Notes: generated by a model not told the origin, from the sequence alone. Numbered from the stretch's first letter, positions 24,867 to 34,423 are shown. The stretch is DNA of 64,000 nucleotides from [Eubacterium] eligens ATCC 27750 (GCF_000146185.1 NC_012778.1:631001-695000), one strand, 5' to 3'. Made by a program: numbers and translations.

Positions 24867-25505
24867 ATGAGAGTTGTTTTAAAAAATGTATGCAAAGACA
24901 TAAAAGGTGCAAGAGTACTTGATAATGTTAATCTTGAACTTGAAAGCGGCAGAGTGTATGGATTTAAAGGTAAGAATGGCTCAGGTAAAACCATGCTTAT
25001 GCGGGCTATAAGTGGGCTTATAAAGGTGAAAGGTGAAATTGAGATTGATGGGGAAATACTTGGAAAAGACTTTTCATTTCCACCAAGTATAGGGATTCTT
25101 ATAGAAAATCCATCGTTTGTTCAGGAATATACAGGGTTAAAGAATCTAGAAATGCTGGCATGCATTAAAAATAATACAGGAATTGAGGATATAAGGCATG
25201 TCATGGAACAGGTAGGACTTGATCCTGACGATAAAAGAACATACAGGAAATATTCACTGGGAATGAAACAGAAACTAGGAATTGCTGCAGCCTATATGGA
25301 GAATCCGGATATTATTATACTTGATGAGCCAATAAATGCGCTTGATGAAGCAGGAGCAAAGCAGGTTCATGAGATACTTGAGGAGCAGAAAAAGAGAGGA
25401 GCACTTATAATAATTGCCTGTCATGATAAGGAAGAACTTGAAATGCTGTCTGATGAGATAATTGAGATTTACGAGGGCAGGATTGTTGCCCAAGAGAAAG
25501 TGTGA
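24867..25505 (+). CDS. ABC transporter ATP-binding protein
   Basis: A 212-residue ATPase. Walker A is GKNGSGKTM, the signature helix YSLGMKQKLGIAAAYM, Walker B IIILDEPINALDE, and the switch histidine IIACHDKEEL. It resembles bacteriocin-type exporters (lantibiotic immunity or BcrA-like). It energises the permeases encoded just upstream. Its stop overlaps the GTG start of agrB, so the ATPase and AgrB are translationally linked. Confidence 0.9.
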   Translation: MRVVLKNVCKDIKGARVLDNVNLELESGRVYGFKGKNGSGKTMLMRAISGLIKVKGEIEIDGEILGKDFSFPPSIGILIENPSFVQEYTGLKNLEMLACIKNNTGIEDIRHVMEQVGLDPDDKRTYRKYSLGMKQKLGIAAAYMENPDIIILDEPINALDEAGAKQVHEILEEQKKRGALIIIACHDKEELEMLSDEIIEIYEGRIVAQEKV

Positions 25506-26089
25506 ATGAAATAATAATGGATAATAGAATATATAATTATATTGTGCATAATTCTGATATAAATAATAAAGATGAAAATAAAGTTATTGAATTTGGAATA
25601 GAAATGATTAAGATGTTAAGTGTGGCTGCAATTGTTGCAATATTAATTGCTATGATAATGAAAATGTTGCCTGAAGCAGTTTTTTTCCTTTTTACATTTA
25701 TACCGTTGAGACAAAATGCTGGTGGTTATCATACCAGACATAGAATTACATGTGCAATAATGTCTGTGTTCATATATATATTTGTTTTAATTATTATAAA
25801 GAATTTTGAATTCAATGCATTAATGCAGATATTTCTGTGTTTTATTGATTCACTTATTATATTATGTTTTGCACCTGTTGAAAATGAAAATAATGAGTTA
25901 GATGATAAGGACAAACAAATCTATAAAATGCGGACACTGAATATTCTGATTTTGGAGTCGTTAGCATTTTCAATACTTTTTATTGGTAATCAACAGTCTT
26001 GGAGTGGTATAATAATTATGTCTGTAACAGTTGCAACAATGTTGTTGAGCATTGGGAAACTGCAGAATATTATAATGAATATAAGGTGA
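25502..26089 (+). CDS. agrB: AgrB-like peptide-processing membrane protease
   Basis: A 195-residue polytopic protein. The AgrB catalytic block PLRQNAGGYHTRHRITCAI is present; His77 and Cys84 are seven residues apart as in Staphylococcus aureus AgrB. About five further hydrophobic segments follow. AgrB cuts the C-terminal tail of AgrD and cyclises it. The GTG start overlaps the ATPase stop (GTGA). A later in-frame ATG at 25517 is possible. The substrate should be the peptide at 20336-20485. Confidence 0.9.
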   Translation: MNEIIMDNRIYNYIVHNSDINNKDENKVIEFGIEMIKMLSVAAIVAILIAMIMKMLPEAVFFLFTFIPLRQNAGGYHTRHRITCAIMSVFIYIFVLIIIKNFEFNALMQIFLCFIDSLIILCFAPVENENNELDDKDKQIYKMRTLNILILESLAFSILFIGNQQSWSGIIIMSVTVATMLLSIGKLQNIIMNIR

Positions 26090-26094
26090 ACTGT

Positions 26095-26820
26095 ATGAGG
26101 TACAGGATTGGAATTTGTGATGATGAGATATCAACATGTTCGGAAATAGAAACATGTATTCAGCAAAGATTTAGGAATAAAAGCGATAGTGTTGAGGTAT
26201 TTGTCTGGAATAGTGCAGAATCCTTCATAAATGATGTGCCAGAAAAGACTGATCTGGATATATTATTTCTTGACATAGAATTACCAGAAAAGAATGGTGT
26301 GGATGTTGGTTACTATATAAGGGAATCAATGATGAATGTAGGAATGCATATAATATATATTTCTTCTAAGACATCTTATGCATTAGATTTGTTTGATATA
26401 CATCCGTATAATTTTTTTGTAAAGCCATTAAGTTGCGAAAAGATATGTTCGGAAATAGAAAAACTCCTCCAGCTAGACAGACAGGATAAGAGATTTTTTA
26501 CATACATTTATAATAAAAGTCAATATAAGGTTTTATATGGAAATATTATATATTTAAAAAGTGATAAACATCAGATTAACATAATTTGTTCTGATAGTGA
26601 AAAAAGATATGTGGGAAAGCTGAAGCAGGAGTTAAATAGACTCCCGGTTTATTTTGTTATGGTTAATCAGTCCATAGTAGTTAATATTAGACATATTAAA
26701 GAATTTTTACTTAATGAGATTGTAATGGATAATGGGGATTATATTGCAATAAGCAAGAATTATAGGAAATCGTTCAATATGCAGATATTGGATTTGCAAA
26801 TGGAGCAGGATAATATATGA
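26095..26820 (+). CDS. agrA: AgrA-like response regulator (REC-LytTR)
   Basis: A 241-residue response regulator. The receiver domain has an acidic pair in GICDDE, the phosphate acceptor Asp60 in LFLDIELPEKNG, and the lysine in NFFVKPL. The C-terminal LytTR domain (about 135-241) shows the usual YLKSDKHQINI and an alternating beta pattern. It starts six bases after agrB and should control the promoter upstream of agrD. Its stop overlaps the kinase start (ATGA). Confidence 0.88.
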   Translation: MRYRIGICDDEISTCSEIETCIQQRFRNKSDSVEVFVWNSAESFINDVPEKTDLDILFLDIELPEKNGVDVGYYIRESMMNVGMHIIYISSKTSYALDLFDIHPYNFFVKPLSCEKICSEIEKLLQLDRQDKRFFTYIYNKSQYKVLYGNIIYLKSDKHQINIICSDSEKRYVGKLKQELNRLPVYFVMVNQSIVVNIRHIKEFLLNEIVMDNGDYIAISKNYRKSFNMQILDLQMEQDNI

Positions 26821-28064
26821 GAATGTTTGATATAGTATTGACTGTAATAATTGAGTTAGCCAGAATTTTTATTACATTAGAGTATTTTAGGATATTTCTG
26901 GATTGCGAAAGCAGATTTAAGGAAATGTTGGCAGGTTTATTAGCATTTTTATTAACAACGGGGTGCTTCTTGATAATCAGTAATAATTATATTAATACAT
27001 TGTCTACAATAGCAGGGATAATTATAATTTCACTGGTATATGAAGGGAAAATCCGGAGCAAATTGTTACTTAGTATACTTTGTTATTCAATAATGGTAGC
27101 TTTGGATTTCATTGTTTATATGGTGACAGCAGTTAATATTGTTACAGAGCAATATCAGGTAGTTGCTGCATTTGTCTCCGTTTTGTTTTTTTATATAGTT
27201 ATTATGATGTTAAGACTTGGATTTAGAAAAAAGTTAAAGTCAGAATTTATGGGACAGTGGTATATATTGTTTATCGTATCTATTATGAGTGTATGCACAC
27301 TTTTTGCAGTCTATAAGGAAAGTGGATTATCTTCATATGGAATACTATTTATGAGTACATCTGTATTGATATTAAATTTAATGCTTTATGTGTTTTATTC
27401 TAATATGTTAGATAGATATATATTTATGCAGGAAAATGAGAATCTTAAACAACAAATGCATTATTATGATGCGCAGATGAAGACGAACATTGAGAATGAT
27501 AAGAAAATAAGAGCTATCCGACATGATATGAAACATCATATAAGGGAGATTAACAGTCTGGCAGAGGCTGGAAAACTATATGAATTAAAGAAATATTCAG
27601 ATGAATTGATGGGAGATATAAATGGTTCGGAAACGGTATTTAATACTGGAAATATCACATTAGATGGAATTTTTAATTATTATAATGGAAAGTTTAAGGA
27701 TAAATGTATAGAAACGGATATTAATGTAGTTGTACCTGAAAATATGGGGATTAGTGCAATGGATATTAATATAATTATGGGTAATTTGCTAGATAATGCT
27801 TATGAGAATGCTATTAAAGTAAAAGACTCTTATATAAAAGTGAATGTAAAATATAATGGAAATATGTTATATATATATGTATCCAACACATTTGATGGGA
27901 AAGTAGAAGAAGAAAATGGTAATATTGTCAGTCTGAAGGGGAAAGAGCATGGTTATGGTTTGGAGAATATAAACAGGATTGCAGAAAAATATGGAGGAAA
28001 TATCAAGATTGAACATAGTGATAAAAGGTTTGTAGTAAGTGTTATTATGTACATTATCAATTAG
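26817..28064 (+). CDS. agrC: AgrC-like GHKL sensor histidine kinase
   Basis: A 415-residue kinase. About six transmembrane helices (residues 1-200) form the peptide-sensing part. The H-box is AIRHDMKHHIREIN, and the GHKL ATP site shows NIIMGNLLDNAYENA (N box) and HGYGLENI (G box). This is the AgrC type that senses a cyclic peptide and phosphorylates AgrA. The gene is last in the operon and is followed by a strong bidirectional terminator. Confidence 0.88.
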   Translation: MRMFDIVLTVIIELARIFITLEYFRIFLDCESRFKEMLAGLLAFLLTTGCFLIISNNYINTLSTIAGIIIISLVYEGKIRSKLLLSILCYSIMVALDFIVYMVTAVNIVTEQYQVVAAFVSVLFFYIVIMMLRLGFRKKLKSEFMGQWYILFIVSIMSVCTLFAVYKESGLSSYGILFMSTSVLILNLMLYVFYSNMLDRYIFMQENENLKQQMHYYDAQMKTNIENDKKIRAIRHDMKHHIREINSLAEAGKLYELKKYSDELMGDINGSETVFNTGNITLDGIFNYYNGKFKDKCIETDINVVVPENMGISAMDINIIMGNLLDNAYENAIKVKDSYIKVNVKYNGNMLYIYVSNTFDGKVEEENGNIVSLKGKEHGYGLENINRIAEKYGGNIKIEHSDKRFVVSVIMYIIN

Positions 28065-28077
28065 ACAAAATAAAGCA

Positions 28078-28116
28078 CGAGTGTTTTCTGATAATTGAAT
28101 AGTCAGAAAACACTCG
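28078..28116. terminator. bidirectional terminator between agrC and mgtE
   Basis: CGAGTGTTTTCTGA and TCAGAAAACACTCG form a perfect 14-bp stem with an 11-base loop between convergent genes. Confidence 0.85.
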
Positions 28117-28125
28117 TTTCCATTC

Positions 28126-29517
28126 TCACACATGAAATATCTCAACAAGAAATATCATTGCAAGTCCGTAATAAGTGACAACAGCAACGAGGTCGTTCAC
28201 AGTCGTGATAAGCGGACCTGACGCAACAGCCGGGTCAATGTGAATCTTGTGGAAGAACATAGGAATAATAGTTCCCACAAGGCTCGAAACAACCATTGCA
28301 ACAATAAGAGATAATCCGACACAGCCAGATATTAAAAATGCTGATATCCACGCATATTTCTTGAATATATGAATATAGACACCTAAGAATACAAGTGCCA
28401 TGATTCCAAGACTTGCACCATTAATGAAACCAATCTTCATCTCTTTGAAAAGAAGTGATAACTTTTTCTTAGCACTTAAAGTCTCATCCATAAGTACACG
28501 GATAGTTACAGCAAGTGACTGTGTTCCGACATTACCAGCCATGTCAAGAACGAGAGACTGGAAACATATTACAATCGGAAGGACAGCAACTACTGATTCA
28601 AATATTCCTACAACTGATGAAACTGCCATTCCAAGAAACAGCAGTATAATAAGCCAAGGCAGACGTTTCTTGATACTTACAAGAGTTGGCTCGCTTAAAT
28701 CATCTTCAGAAGTAAGACCGGCGAGCTTTGCATAGTCATCACTCATTGCATCGTCAACGAGTTCAACGATATCTGTTGCAGTAAGGATACCGCATATTTT
28801 TCCATCATCAGTAAGTACAGGAATGGAATCCTCTTCGTAATCTGCAATCTTATCAATACATTCATTGATATTTTCATGCTCATATACATAAGGGTATGAA
28901 CTGCTTATTATGTCGGCAAGATTATCATTCTGCCTTGCTATAATTAAATCTTTTAAATCAATTGCTCCGGCAAACTTGTCAGCACTATTGACTACATATA
29001 TAGTTGATATATTGTCGTGCTCACCAGCCTGCTTGACAAGGGCACTCATGGCTTCTCTTATAGTAAGGTTATCTGGTATGCATATGAAATTATTAGTCAT
29101 GCAGCTACCAATCTCATCGTCCTCATAAGAAAGAAGCTTCTGGACATCTTCCTTTGCATCAGCGTCTAAGTGTTCAACAATTTCATTCTTCTTAGTTTCT
29201 GACAAATCGTCAAGTACATCAACCGCATCATCAGAATCCATGTAAGATACTACACGTGCAGCTTTCTCTAATGACAGTTCTTCAAGATATTTTTCAGCAT
29301 CATCAAGATAAGAGAAAATCTCAGCAATCATATGTTCATCAAGAACGTTATATATATGCTGTCTTTCAGCAGGTGTAAGAAGAGTGATTGCTTCAGCAAT
29401 ATCTTTTTCATGATACTTAGAAAGTGCCTTAACTAATTTCTGCGAATTCTTAGATGACTTAAAAATCCTGCCAAGTTCTTTTACATAATCTTTCTTTGGA
29501 AATAATACTTTGTTCAT
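28126..29517 (-). CDS. mgtE: MgtE-family magnesium transporter
   Basis: A 463-residue Mg2+ channel/transporter. The cytoplasmic part has the MgtE N domain (about 1-135; helical repeats such as EDVQKLLSYEDDEIG) and two CBS domains (about 140-260). Five transmembrane helices follow, with the pore motif region DMAGNVGTQSLAV. In MgtE, Mg2+ bound to the N and CBS domains closes the pore. AAGGAGG lies before ATG 29517. The mRNA leader is unusual: it contains a short ORF and a terminator hairpin (29548-29721), so expression is probably attenuated. Confidence 0.92.
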   Translation of the reverse strand: MNKVLFPKKDYVKELGRIFKSSKNSQKLVKALSKYHEKDIAEAITLLTPAERQHIYNVLDEHMIAEIFSYLDDAEKYLEELSLEKAARVVSYMDSDDAVDVLDDLSETKKNEIVEHLDADAKEDVQKLLSYEDDEIGSCMTNNFICIPDNLTIREAMSALVKQAGEHDNISTIYVVNSADKFAGAIDLKDLIIARQNDNLADIISSSYPYVYEHENINECIDKIADYEEDSIPVLTDDGKICGILTATDIVELVDDAMSDDYAKLAGLTSEDDLSEPTLVSIKKRLPWLIILLFLGMAVSSVVGIFESVVAVLPIVICFQSLVLDMAGNVGTQSLAVTIRVLMDETLSAKKKLSLLFKEMKIGFINGASLGIMALVFLGVYIHIFKKYAWISAFLISGCVGLSLIVAMVVSSLVGTIIPMFFHKIHIDPAVASGPLITTVNDLVAVVTYYGLAMIFLVEIFHV

Positions 29518-29547
29518 TGTGACCTCCTTCTTGCCTGAATTGGGCAT

Positions 29548-29602
29548 AAAAATACATCGCTACAGATGATTGTGATAGTAAGGATCCTCTGATGCGATGT
29601 AT
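29548..29602 (-). terminator. attenuator-like terminator in the mgtE leader
   Basis: On the minus strand ATACATCGC...CAGA pairs with TCTG...GCGATGTAT, followed by TTTTT, ending about 30 bases before the mgtE start. A terminator inside the leader of a single gene points to regulated read-through. Confidence 0.65.
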
Positions 29603-29620
29603 AAAAGGCACAATTTATTA

Positions 29621-29657
29621 GAATGTGGTTATGAGATTCTCACAGACAGCCACATTC
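29621..29657 (-). promoter_or_regulatory. hairpin overlapping the end of the leader ORF
   Basis: GAATGTGG and CCACATTC pair perfectly over 8 bp. One arm overlaps the last codons and stop of the 30-codon leader ORF, so a ribosome there would disrupt the hairpin. Confidence 0.55.
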
Positions 29658-29721
29658 CGAGCTTACACTTATAGTATACACCGCAGTTCTTACTTCGTCC
29701 TATACGATCGCAACTATCCAT
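29629..29721 (-). CDS. 30-residue leader ORF upstream of mgtE
   Basis: Too short for routine gene finding, but it has GGAGGTGG nine bases before ATG 29721 and lies entirely in the mgtE leader. The peptide begins MDSCDRIGRSKNCGVYY, then KCKLGMWLSVRIS. It has three cysteines and many basic residues, and no proline run of the MgtL kind. It could be a cis-acting leader peptide controlling the downstream terminator, or a small protein with its own role. A promoter fits upstream: TTGTTT (29792-29787) and TACAAT (29769-29764), 17 bp apart. Confidence 0.55.
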   Translation of the reverse strand: MDSCDRIGRSKNCGVYYKCKLGMWLSVRIS

Positions 29722-29763
29722 GAAAATCCACCTCCGTTCATAATCAGAAATTTTTACGGGCTG

Positions 29764-29792
29764 ATTGTATCATAATATTTTTTAAAAAACAA
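29764..29792 (-). promoter_or_regulatory. promoter of the mgtE leader transcript
   Basis: On the minus strand TTGTTT and TACAAT are spaced by 17 bp, about 40 bases before the leader ORF. It is back to back with the start region of the plus-strand lysR-type gene. Confidence 0.5.
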
Positions 29793-29839
29793 CAAAAATA
29801 TGTTACAATATTTTAAATATTATTCAGGCAGGTAAGAGT

Positions 29840-30739
29840 ATGACATTACAGCAGTTAAGATACATCGTTATGGTTGCAGAGACAGGCACGATTACTGAGG
29901 CGGCAGGGAAATTATATATTTCACAGCCAAGCCTTACCAATGCAATTCATGAACTTGAAAAAGAGATGAATATTACGATATTCAACAGAACTAATAAAGG
30001 AATAAGTGTATCTAAAGAAGGTGAAGAGTTCTTATCGTATGCAAGACAGATTCTTGACCAGGCGGCAATCTTAGAGGATAAGTATAAGGGCGATAATGGT
30101 GGAAGAAAGCAATATTGTATATCAACACAGCATTATTCTTTTGCAGTCAACGCATTTGTTGACCTTATAAAGCAGTTCGGGCAGGATGAGTATGATTTCA
30201 GCTTAAGAGAAACGCAGACTTATGAGATTATCGAGGATGTTGCAAGGTTAAGAAGTGAGATTGGAATACTGTTCATTAATGATTTTAATGAGGCTGTTAT
30301 TAGAAAGATTTTAAAGTCATATGAACTTGAATTTCATGAGCTTTTTACAGCAAGACCACATGTATTCATAAGCAGAAAACATCCACTTGCAGAGTGCAGT
30401 GTCATTCATAATGAGCAGTTAGAAGAATATCCTTATCTGTCATTTGAGCAGGGCGAACATAATTCATTCTATTTCTCAGAGGAGATATTCTCAGAAACAG
30501 CAAGAAAGAAGAACATAAGAGTCCGTGACAGGGCAACACTTTTTAATCTGCTGATTGGTCTTAATGGTTACACAGTAAGTAGTGGTATTATTGACAAGAA
30601 GCTCAACGGAAAAGACATTATAGCAGTGCCGCTTGCTGATGAATCAGATATGCATATTGGTTACATAACTCACAGAAAAGGGATGCTTAGCAGGCTTGGA
30701 AGTACATATCTTGAGGCTATAAGGAAGTATCTTAAATAG
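29840..30739 (+). CDS. LysR-family transcriptional regulator
   Basis: A 299-residue regulator. The N-terminal HTH reads MTLQQLRYIVMVAETGTITE and then AAGKLYISQPSLTNAIHELE; the rest is a periplasmic-binding-like effector domain. It is divergent from mgtE and 130 bp upstream of metE. LysR proteins next to metE often act as MetR/MtaR-like activators of methionine genes, so control of metE is plausible but not shown. A terminator separates it from metE. Confidence 0.88.
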   Translation: MTLQQLRYIVMVAETGTITEAAGKLYISQPSLTNAIHELEKEMNITIFNRTNKGISVSKEGEEFLSYARQILDQAAILEDKYKGDNGGRKQYCISTQHYSFAVNAFVDLIKQFGQDEYDFSLRETQTYEIIEDVARLRSEIGILFINDFNEAVIRKILKSYELEFHELFTARPHVFISRKHPLAECSVIHNEQLEEYPYLSFEQGEHNSFYFSEEIFSETARKKNIRVRDRATLFNLLIGLNGYTVSSGIIDKKLNGKDIIAVPLADESDMHIGYITHRKGMLSRLGSTYLEAIRKYLK

Positions 30740-30759
30740 TCATTGCATATATGTAAAAT

Positions 30760-30800
30760 GAGTTAGCCATAGTTTTAAACTATGACTAACTCTTTTTTTT
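30760..30800 (+). terminator. intrinsic terminator after the LysR gene
   Basis: GAGTTAG-CATAGTTT and AAACTATG-CTAACTC form a near-perfect 15-bp stem followed by T8. No riboswitch core is seen between it and metE. Confidence 0.9.
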
Positions 30801-30868
30801 ATGTATTATACAAATGCTTTTTTGGAATTTATAATGACAATATCAAATAATAGATGAGGAGAGCAGGT

Positions 30869-33139
30869 ATGAAGACAGCAGTAGCAGGTTATCCAAGGAT
30901 AGGAACATTAAGAGAGTTAAAGTTTGCATTAGAAAAATATTTCAGAAAAGAAATAAGTGCAGATGAACTGACACAGACAGCAAAGGAGTTACGAAAGACA
31001 CACTGGCTTATACAGAAAGAGGCAGGAATTGATTATATCACAAGCAATGATTTTTCATATTATGATATAGTGCTTGATACAGCATTTTTACTGAATATAA
31101 TTTCTGAAAGATACAATGAACTTGAGGTTTCAGAGCTTGATAAATATCTTGCAATGGCAAGGGGCTATCAGGGAGAGAACGGTGATGTAAAAGCCCTTGC
31201 AATGAAGAAATGGTTTAATACTAATTACCACTATATTGTTCCAGAGGTTGAGGACAGCACGCAGATAAGACTTACAGGTAATAAGCTGTGGGCAGAATAT
31301 GCAGAGGCAAAAGAACTTGGAATTGAGACAAAACCGGTAATCACAGGTGTGTATACATTATTTAAGCTGTGCAGATTTACAGGCAAGAAGAAGGCAGATG
31401 ATTTTATCAATGCATTTATTGAAGCATATAAAGATGTTTATAGCAAATGTGAAGCTGTAGGAATCCAGTGGCTTCAGTTTGATGAGCCTGCACTTGTACA
31501 GGACATGACAGAAGAAGACAGAGAACTGTTTGTCAAAATGTATAGTGATATTTTAGGTAAGAAGAAATCATGCAAAGTATTGCTTCAGACATATTTCGGA
31601 GACGTGAGGGATGTGTATGAAGATATTGTTAAGCTGTCGTTTGACGGAATCGGACTTGATTTTATTGAGGGAAAGAAGACAGCAGAACTCATTGAAAAAT
31701 ATGGATTTCCAAAGGACACGATATTATTCGCTGGACTTGTAAATGGAAAGAATATCTGGAAGAACCATTATGAGAAGACTTTGAATGTGCTTAAAAAGCT
31801 TGAAGATAAGGGAATACAGACGGTTTTATCAACATCATGTTCGCTGCAGCATGTTCCATATACATTAAAGCATGAGAATAAACTTTCGGATGAATATCTG
31901 AATTACTTCGCATTTGCAGAAGAAAAGCTTGTGGAATTAAAGGAATTAAGCGTGCTTGCCGAGTGTGGAAATATTGAAGAAGATGAAAGATTCAAGACAA
32001 ACAGGAAGCTTTTTGCAGGTACAAGAAAATGTGATAATGAATCTGTAAAGAAAAGACTTGCGGAAGTTACAGAGGCGGATTACAGAAGACTTCCTGCAAG
32101 AAGTGAGAGACAGCAGCTTCAGAAGAAAGAATTTGCATTACCGAAGCTGCCTACAACTACAATCGGTTCATTTCCACAGACAAAAGATGTTAAGGCCAAC
32201 CGTTCAGCATTCCGTAAGGGTGAAATCAGCGAAGAACAGTATGTTGAATTTAATAAGAAGAAAATTGAAGAATGTGTCAGATGGCAGGAAAAAATCGGAC
32301 TTGATGTACTTGTTCATGGAGAATACGAAAGAAATGACATGGTTGAATATTTCGGTGAAGCGTTGGGAGGTTTTCTGTTCACAGAGAAAGCATGGGTTCA
32401 GTCATATGGAACAAGATGTGTTAAACCACCTGTTATATGGGGAGATGTTTACCGCAAGAAGCCGATAACAGTTGAGTGGTCTGTGTATGCACAGTCACTT
32501 ACAGATAAGATAATGAAAGGAATGCTTACAGGTCCGGTAACAATTCTTAACTGGTCATTCCCAAGAGAAGATATTACAATCAAGGAATCAATTTCGCAGA
32601 TTGCACTTGCAATAAGAGATGAGGTGCTTGACCTTGAAGCAAATGGAATTAAGATTATTCAGATTGATGAGGCAGCTTTAAGAGAAAAGCTTCCATTAAG
32701 AAAATCTGACTGGAATACAGAATATCTTGATTTTTCAATACCAGCATTCAGACTTACTGCAAGCGGTGTAAAACCTGAAACACAGATACATACTCATATG
32801 TGTTACAGTGAATTTACAGATATAATCCCAGCAATAGACGATATGGACGCTGATGTTATCACATTTGAAGCATCACGCTCAGACCTTCAGATTCTTGATT
32901 CGTTAAGAGAAAACAACTTTGAAACAGAGGTTGGACCGGGAGTATACGACATTCATTCACCAAGAATACCGTCGGTAGAAGAGATTACCCGTGCAATAAA
33001 GATAATGCTAACAAAGATAGACAAAGACAAGTTGTGGGTAAATCCAGACTGTGGACTTAAGACAAGAGGTGTGCCAGAGACAGAAGCAAGCCTTAAGAAT
33101 ATGGTTAAGGCAGCTGAGATTATCAGGGCTGGGTTGTAG
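30869..33139 (+). CDS. metE: cobalamin-independent methionine synthase
   Basis: A 756-residue enzyme, the normal size for MetE. It moves a methyl group from methyl-tetrahydrofolate (polyglutamate) to homocysteine. The N-terminal half begins with [20 protein letters not shown]. The C-terminal half holds the catalytic site: [39 protein letters not shown], zinc ligands in [10 protein letters not shown], and the last cysteine in [17 protein letters not shown] before ATG 30869 fixes the start. Homocysteine would come from MetY in the sulfur operon 15 kb away. Confidence 0.95.
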   Translation: MKTAVAGYPRIGTLRELKFALEKYFRKEISADELTQTAKELRKTHWLIQKEAGIDYITSNDFSYYDIVLDTAFLLNIISERYNELEVSELDKYLAMARGYQGENGDVKALAMKKWFNTNYHYIVPEVEDSTQIRLTGNKLWAEYAEAKELGIETKPVITGVYTLFKLCRFTGKKKADDFINAFIEAYKDVYSKCEAVGIQWLQFDEPALVQDMTEEDRELFVKMYSDILGKKKSCKVLLQTYFGDVRDVYEDIVKLSFDGIGLDFIEGKKTAELIEKYGFPKDTILFAGLVNGKNIWKNHYEKTLNVLKKLEDKGIQTVLSTSCSLQHVPYTLKHENKLSDEYLNYFAFAEEKLVELKELSVLAECGNIEEDERFKTNRKLFAGTRKCDNESVKKRLAEVTEADYRRLPARSERQQLQKKEFALPKLPTTTIGSFPQTKDVKANRSAFRKGEISEEQYVEFNKKKIEECVRWQEKIGLDVLVHGEYERNDMVEYFGEALGGFLFTEKAWVQSYGTRCVKPPVIWGDVYRKKPITVEWSVYAQSLTDKIMKGMLTGPVTILNWSFPREDITIKESISQIALAIRDEVLDLEANGIKIIQIDEAALREKLPLRKSDWNTEYLDFSIPAFRLTASGVKPETQIHTHMCYSEFTDIIPAIDDMDADVITFEASRSDLQILDSLRENNFETEVGPGVYDIHSPRIPSVEEITRAIKIMLTKIDKDKLWVNPDCGLKTRGVPETEASLKNMVKAAEIIRAGL

Positions 33140-33188
33140 TGTAGGCATTTGTGAGACTGGAGATGGTTTATTGTGAGGCGGCGGGGTG

Positions 33189-33498
33189 GATTGGACGTTG
33201 AAGTGGAGAAAGTCACAGAGGAAGTCCAAAAGGGACTAGAAAACATGTCGGATTGGACGTTGAAGCAGTGGGAAAGCAAGCAAAAGTCCAAACGGAATGA
33301 GAAAACGTGTCAGATTGGACGTTGAAGTGGAGAAAGTCACAGAAGAAGTCCAAAAGGGATGAAAAAACGTGTCAGATTGGACGTTGAAGCAGTGGGAATG
33401 CAAGCAAAAGTCCAAACGGAACGAGAAAGAGTGACGGATTGGATGTTGAAGCTCAGAAAAACACGCAAAAAGTCCAATGAACAAAAAACGCAACAAAA
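33189..33498. repeat. five 62-bp tandem repeats
   Basis: Units start at 33189, 33251, 33313, 33375 and 33437, each exactly 62 bp. Every unit opens GATTGGACGTTGAAG (the last has GGATG) and carries GTCCAA about 35 bases later, so TTGGAC/GTCCAA can pair within each unit. Units 1 and 3 share an inner GTGGAGAAAGTCACAGA; units 2 and 4 share GCAGTGGGAA-GCAAGC; unit 5 differs. The period is not a multiple of three and no ORF is supported, so it is noncoding. There are no unique spacers, which excludes CRISPR. Confidence 0.85.
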
Positions 33499-33500
33499 AG

Positions 33501-33524
33501 GGCGATGTCAAAACTGACATCGCC
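33501..33524 (-). terminator. terminator of the uronate operon
   Basis: GGCGATGTCA and TGACATCGCC form a perfect 10-bp stem with a 4-base loop. On the minus strand it is followed by CTTTTTG and further T runs, fitting the end of the SDR gene at 33557. Confidence 0.8.
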
Positions 33525-33556
33525 TTGAATTATATACAGTTTCCAACTAAAGAATC

Positions 33557-34423
33557 CTACACTCCGCTATAAGCACTATATCCGCCGTCAACAGGTAACA
33601 CTATACCATTGACAAAGCTGGCTGTTTCATCGCTTGCAAGAAAGAGTGCAGCACCAATAAGCTCTTCAGGATTGCCAAAGCGTCCCATAGGTGTTCCGGC
33701 AATAATCTTTCTGGCACGGTCTGTATATGAGCCATCAGCATTGAATAAGAGATCATGATTCTGCTCGGCAGCGTAGAATCCTGGCGCAATTGCATTGCAG
33801 CGTATGCCGCTTTCGCCAAAATGTACAGCAAGCCACTGTGTAAGATTAAGAATAGCACTCTTGGCATTACCATAAGCCATAACCTTAGTAAGAGGAAGAA
33901 TAGAAGTTACAGAAGCAATATTGATAATACTGCCACTTCTTTTTTCAACCATATCCTTAGTAAATACCTGAATAGGAAGAAGAGTTCCCATGTAATTAAG
34001 ATCCATAACATCGCGTATTCTGTCTTCATCAAGATTCCAGAAAGAATAGTCAGAATCTTCTTTTTCTTTCTTTAACATCTCGATGGAAGTAATTGCACCA
34101 GGCTGGTTGCCGCCTGCACCATTAATGAGAATATCACAGCTGCCGAGTTCATTCTTAATAGTTTCATAAGCAGCTGAAAGCTCATCTTTATTAATTACAT
34201 TGCAGCTGTAGCCTTTAACAGTAACATTTTTGTTATATTCATCCAGAGCATCTTTAGTAAGCTTCTCAGAAACAGAAGCAAGCTTTTCTTTGTTACGTCC
34301 GATTATTGCAACCTTAGCACCGCATACGGCAAGTCCATATGCCATGGCTGAGCAGAGAGTTCCGCTTCCTCCGGTTACAATAGCAGTTTTACCTGAAAGA
34401 TTAATATTAAATGGTACCTTCAT
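33557..34423 (-). CDS. uxuB: SDR-type D-mannonate oxidoreductase (fructuronate reductase)
   Basis: A 288-residue short-chain dehydrogenase. The NAD(P) site is TGGSGTLCSAMA, the structural NGAGGN, and the catalytic tetrad includes Ser in NIASVTS, Tyr and Lys in AYGNAKSAI. The phrase GAGGNQPGAIT and an insert of about 20 residues after it are as in Bacillus YjmF (UxuB), which interconverts fructuronate and mannonate. KduD is an alternative. It follows a KdgF-like cupin gene with one base between, so both serve uronate or pectin breakdown. Confidence 0.8.
   Translation of the reverse strand: MKVPFNINLSGKTAIVTGGSGTLCSAMAYGLAVCGAKVAIIGRNKEKLASVSEKLTKDALDEYNKNVTVKGYSCNVINKDELSAAYETIKNELGSCDILINGAGGNQPGAITSIEMLKKEKEDSDYSFWNLDEDRIRDVMDLNYMGTLLPIQVFTKDMVEKRSGSIINIASVTSILPLTKVMAYGNAKSAILNLTQWLAVHFGESGIRCNAIAPGFYAAEQNHDLLFNADGSYTDRARKIIAGTPMGRFGNPEELIGAALFLASDETASFVNGIVLPVDGGYSAYSGV

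Noticed and set aside
29518..29839. M-box (ykoK) riboswitch in the mgtE leader
   Set aside because: The conserved M-box sequence blocks were not found on the minus strand; the leader is explained better by a short ORF and terminator.
30801..30868. S-box (SAM) riboswitch before metE
   Set aside because: The gap of 68 bases is too short, and the preceding hairpin is a simple terminator of the LysR gene.
33189..33498. CRISPR array
   Set aside because: The repeats are contiguous with no unique spacers and no cas genes nearby.
33236..33520. 94-codon minus-strand ORF across the tandem repeats
   Set aside because: The 62-bp period shifts frame in every unit, and there is no ribosome site; it is a by-product of the repeats.
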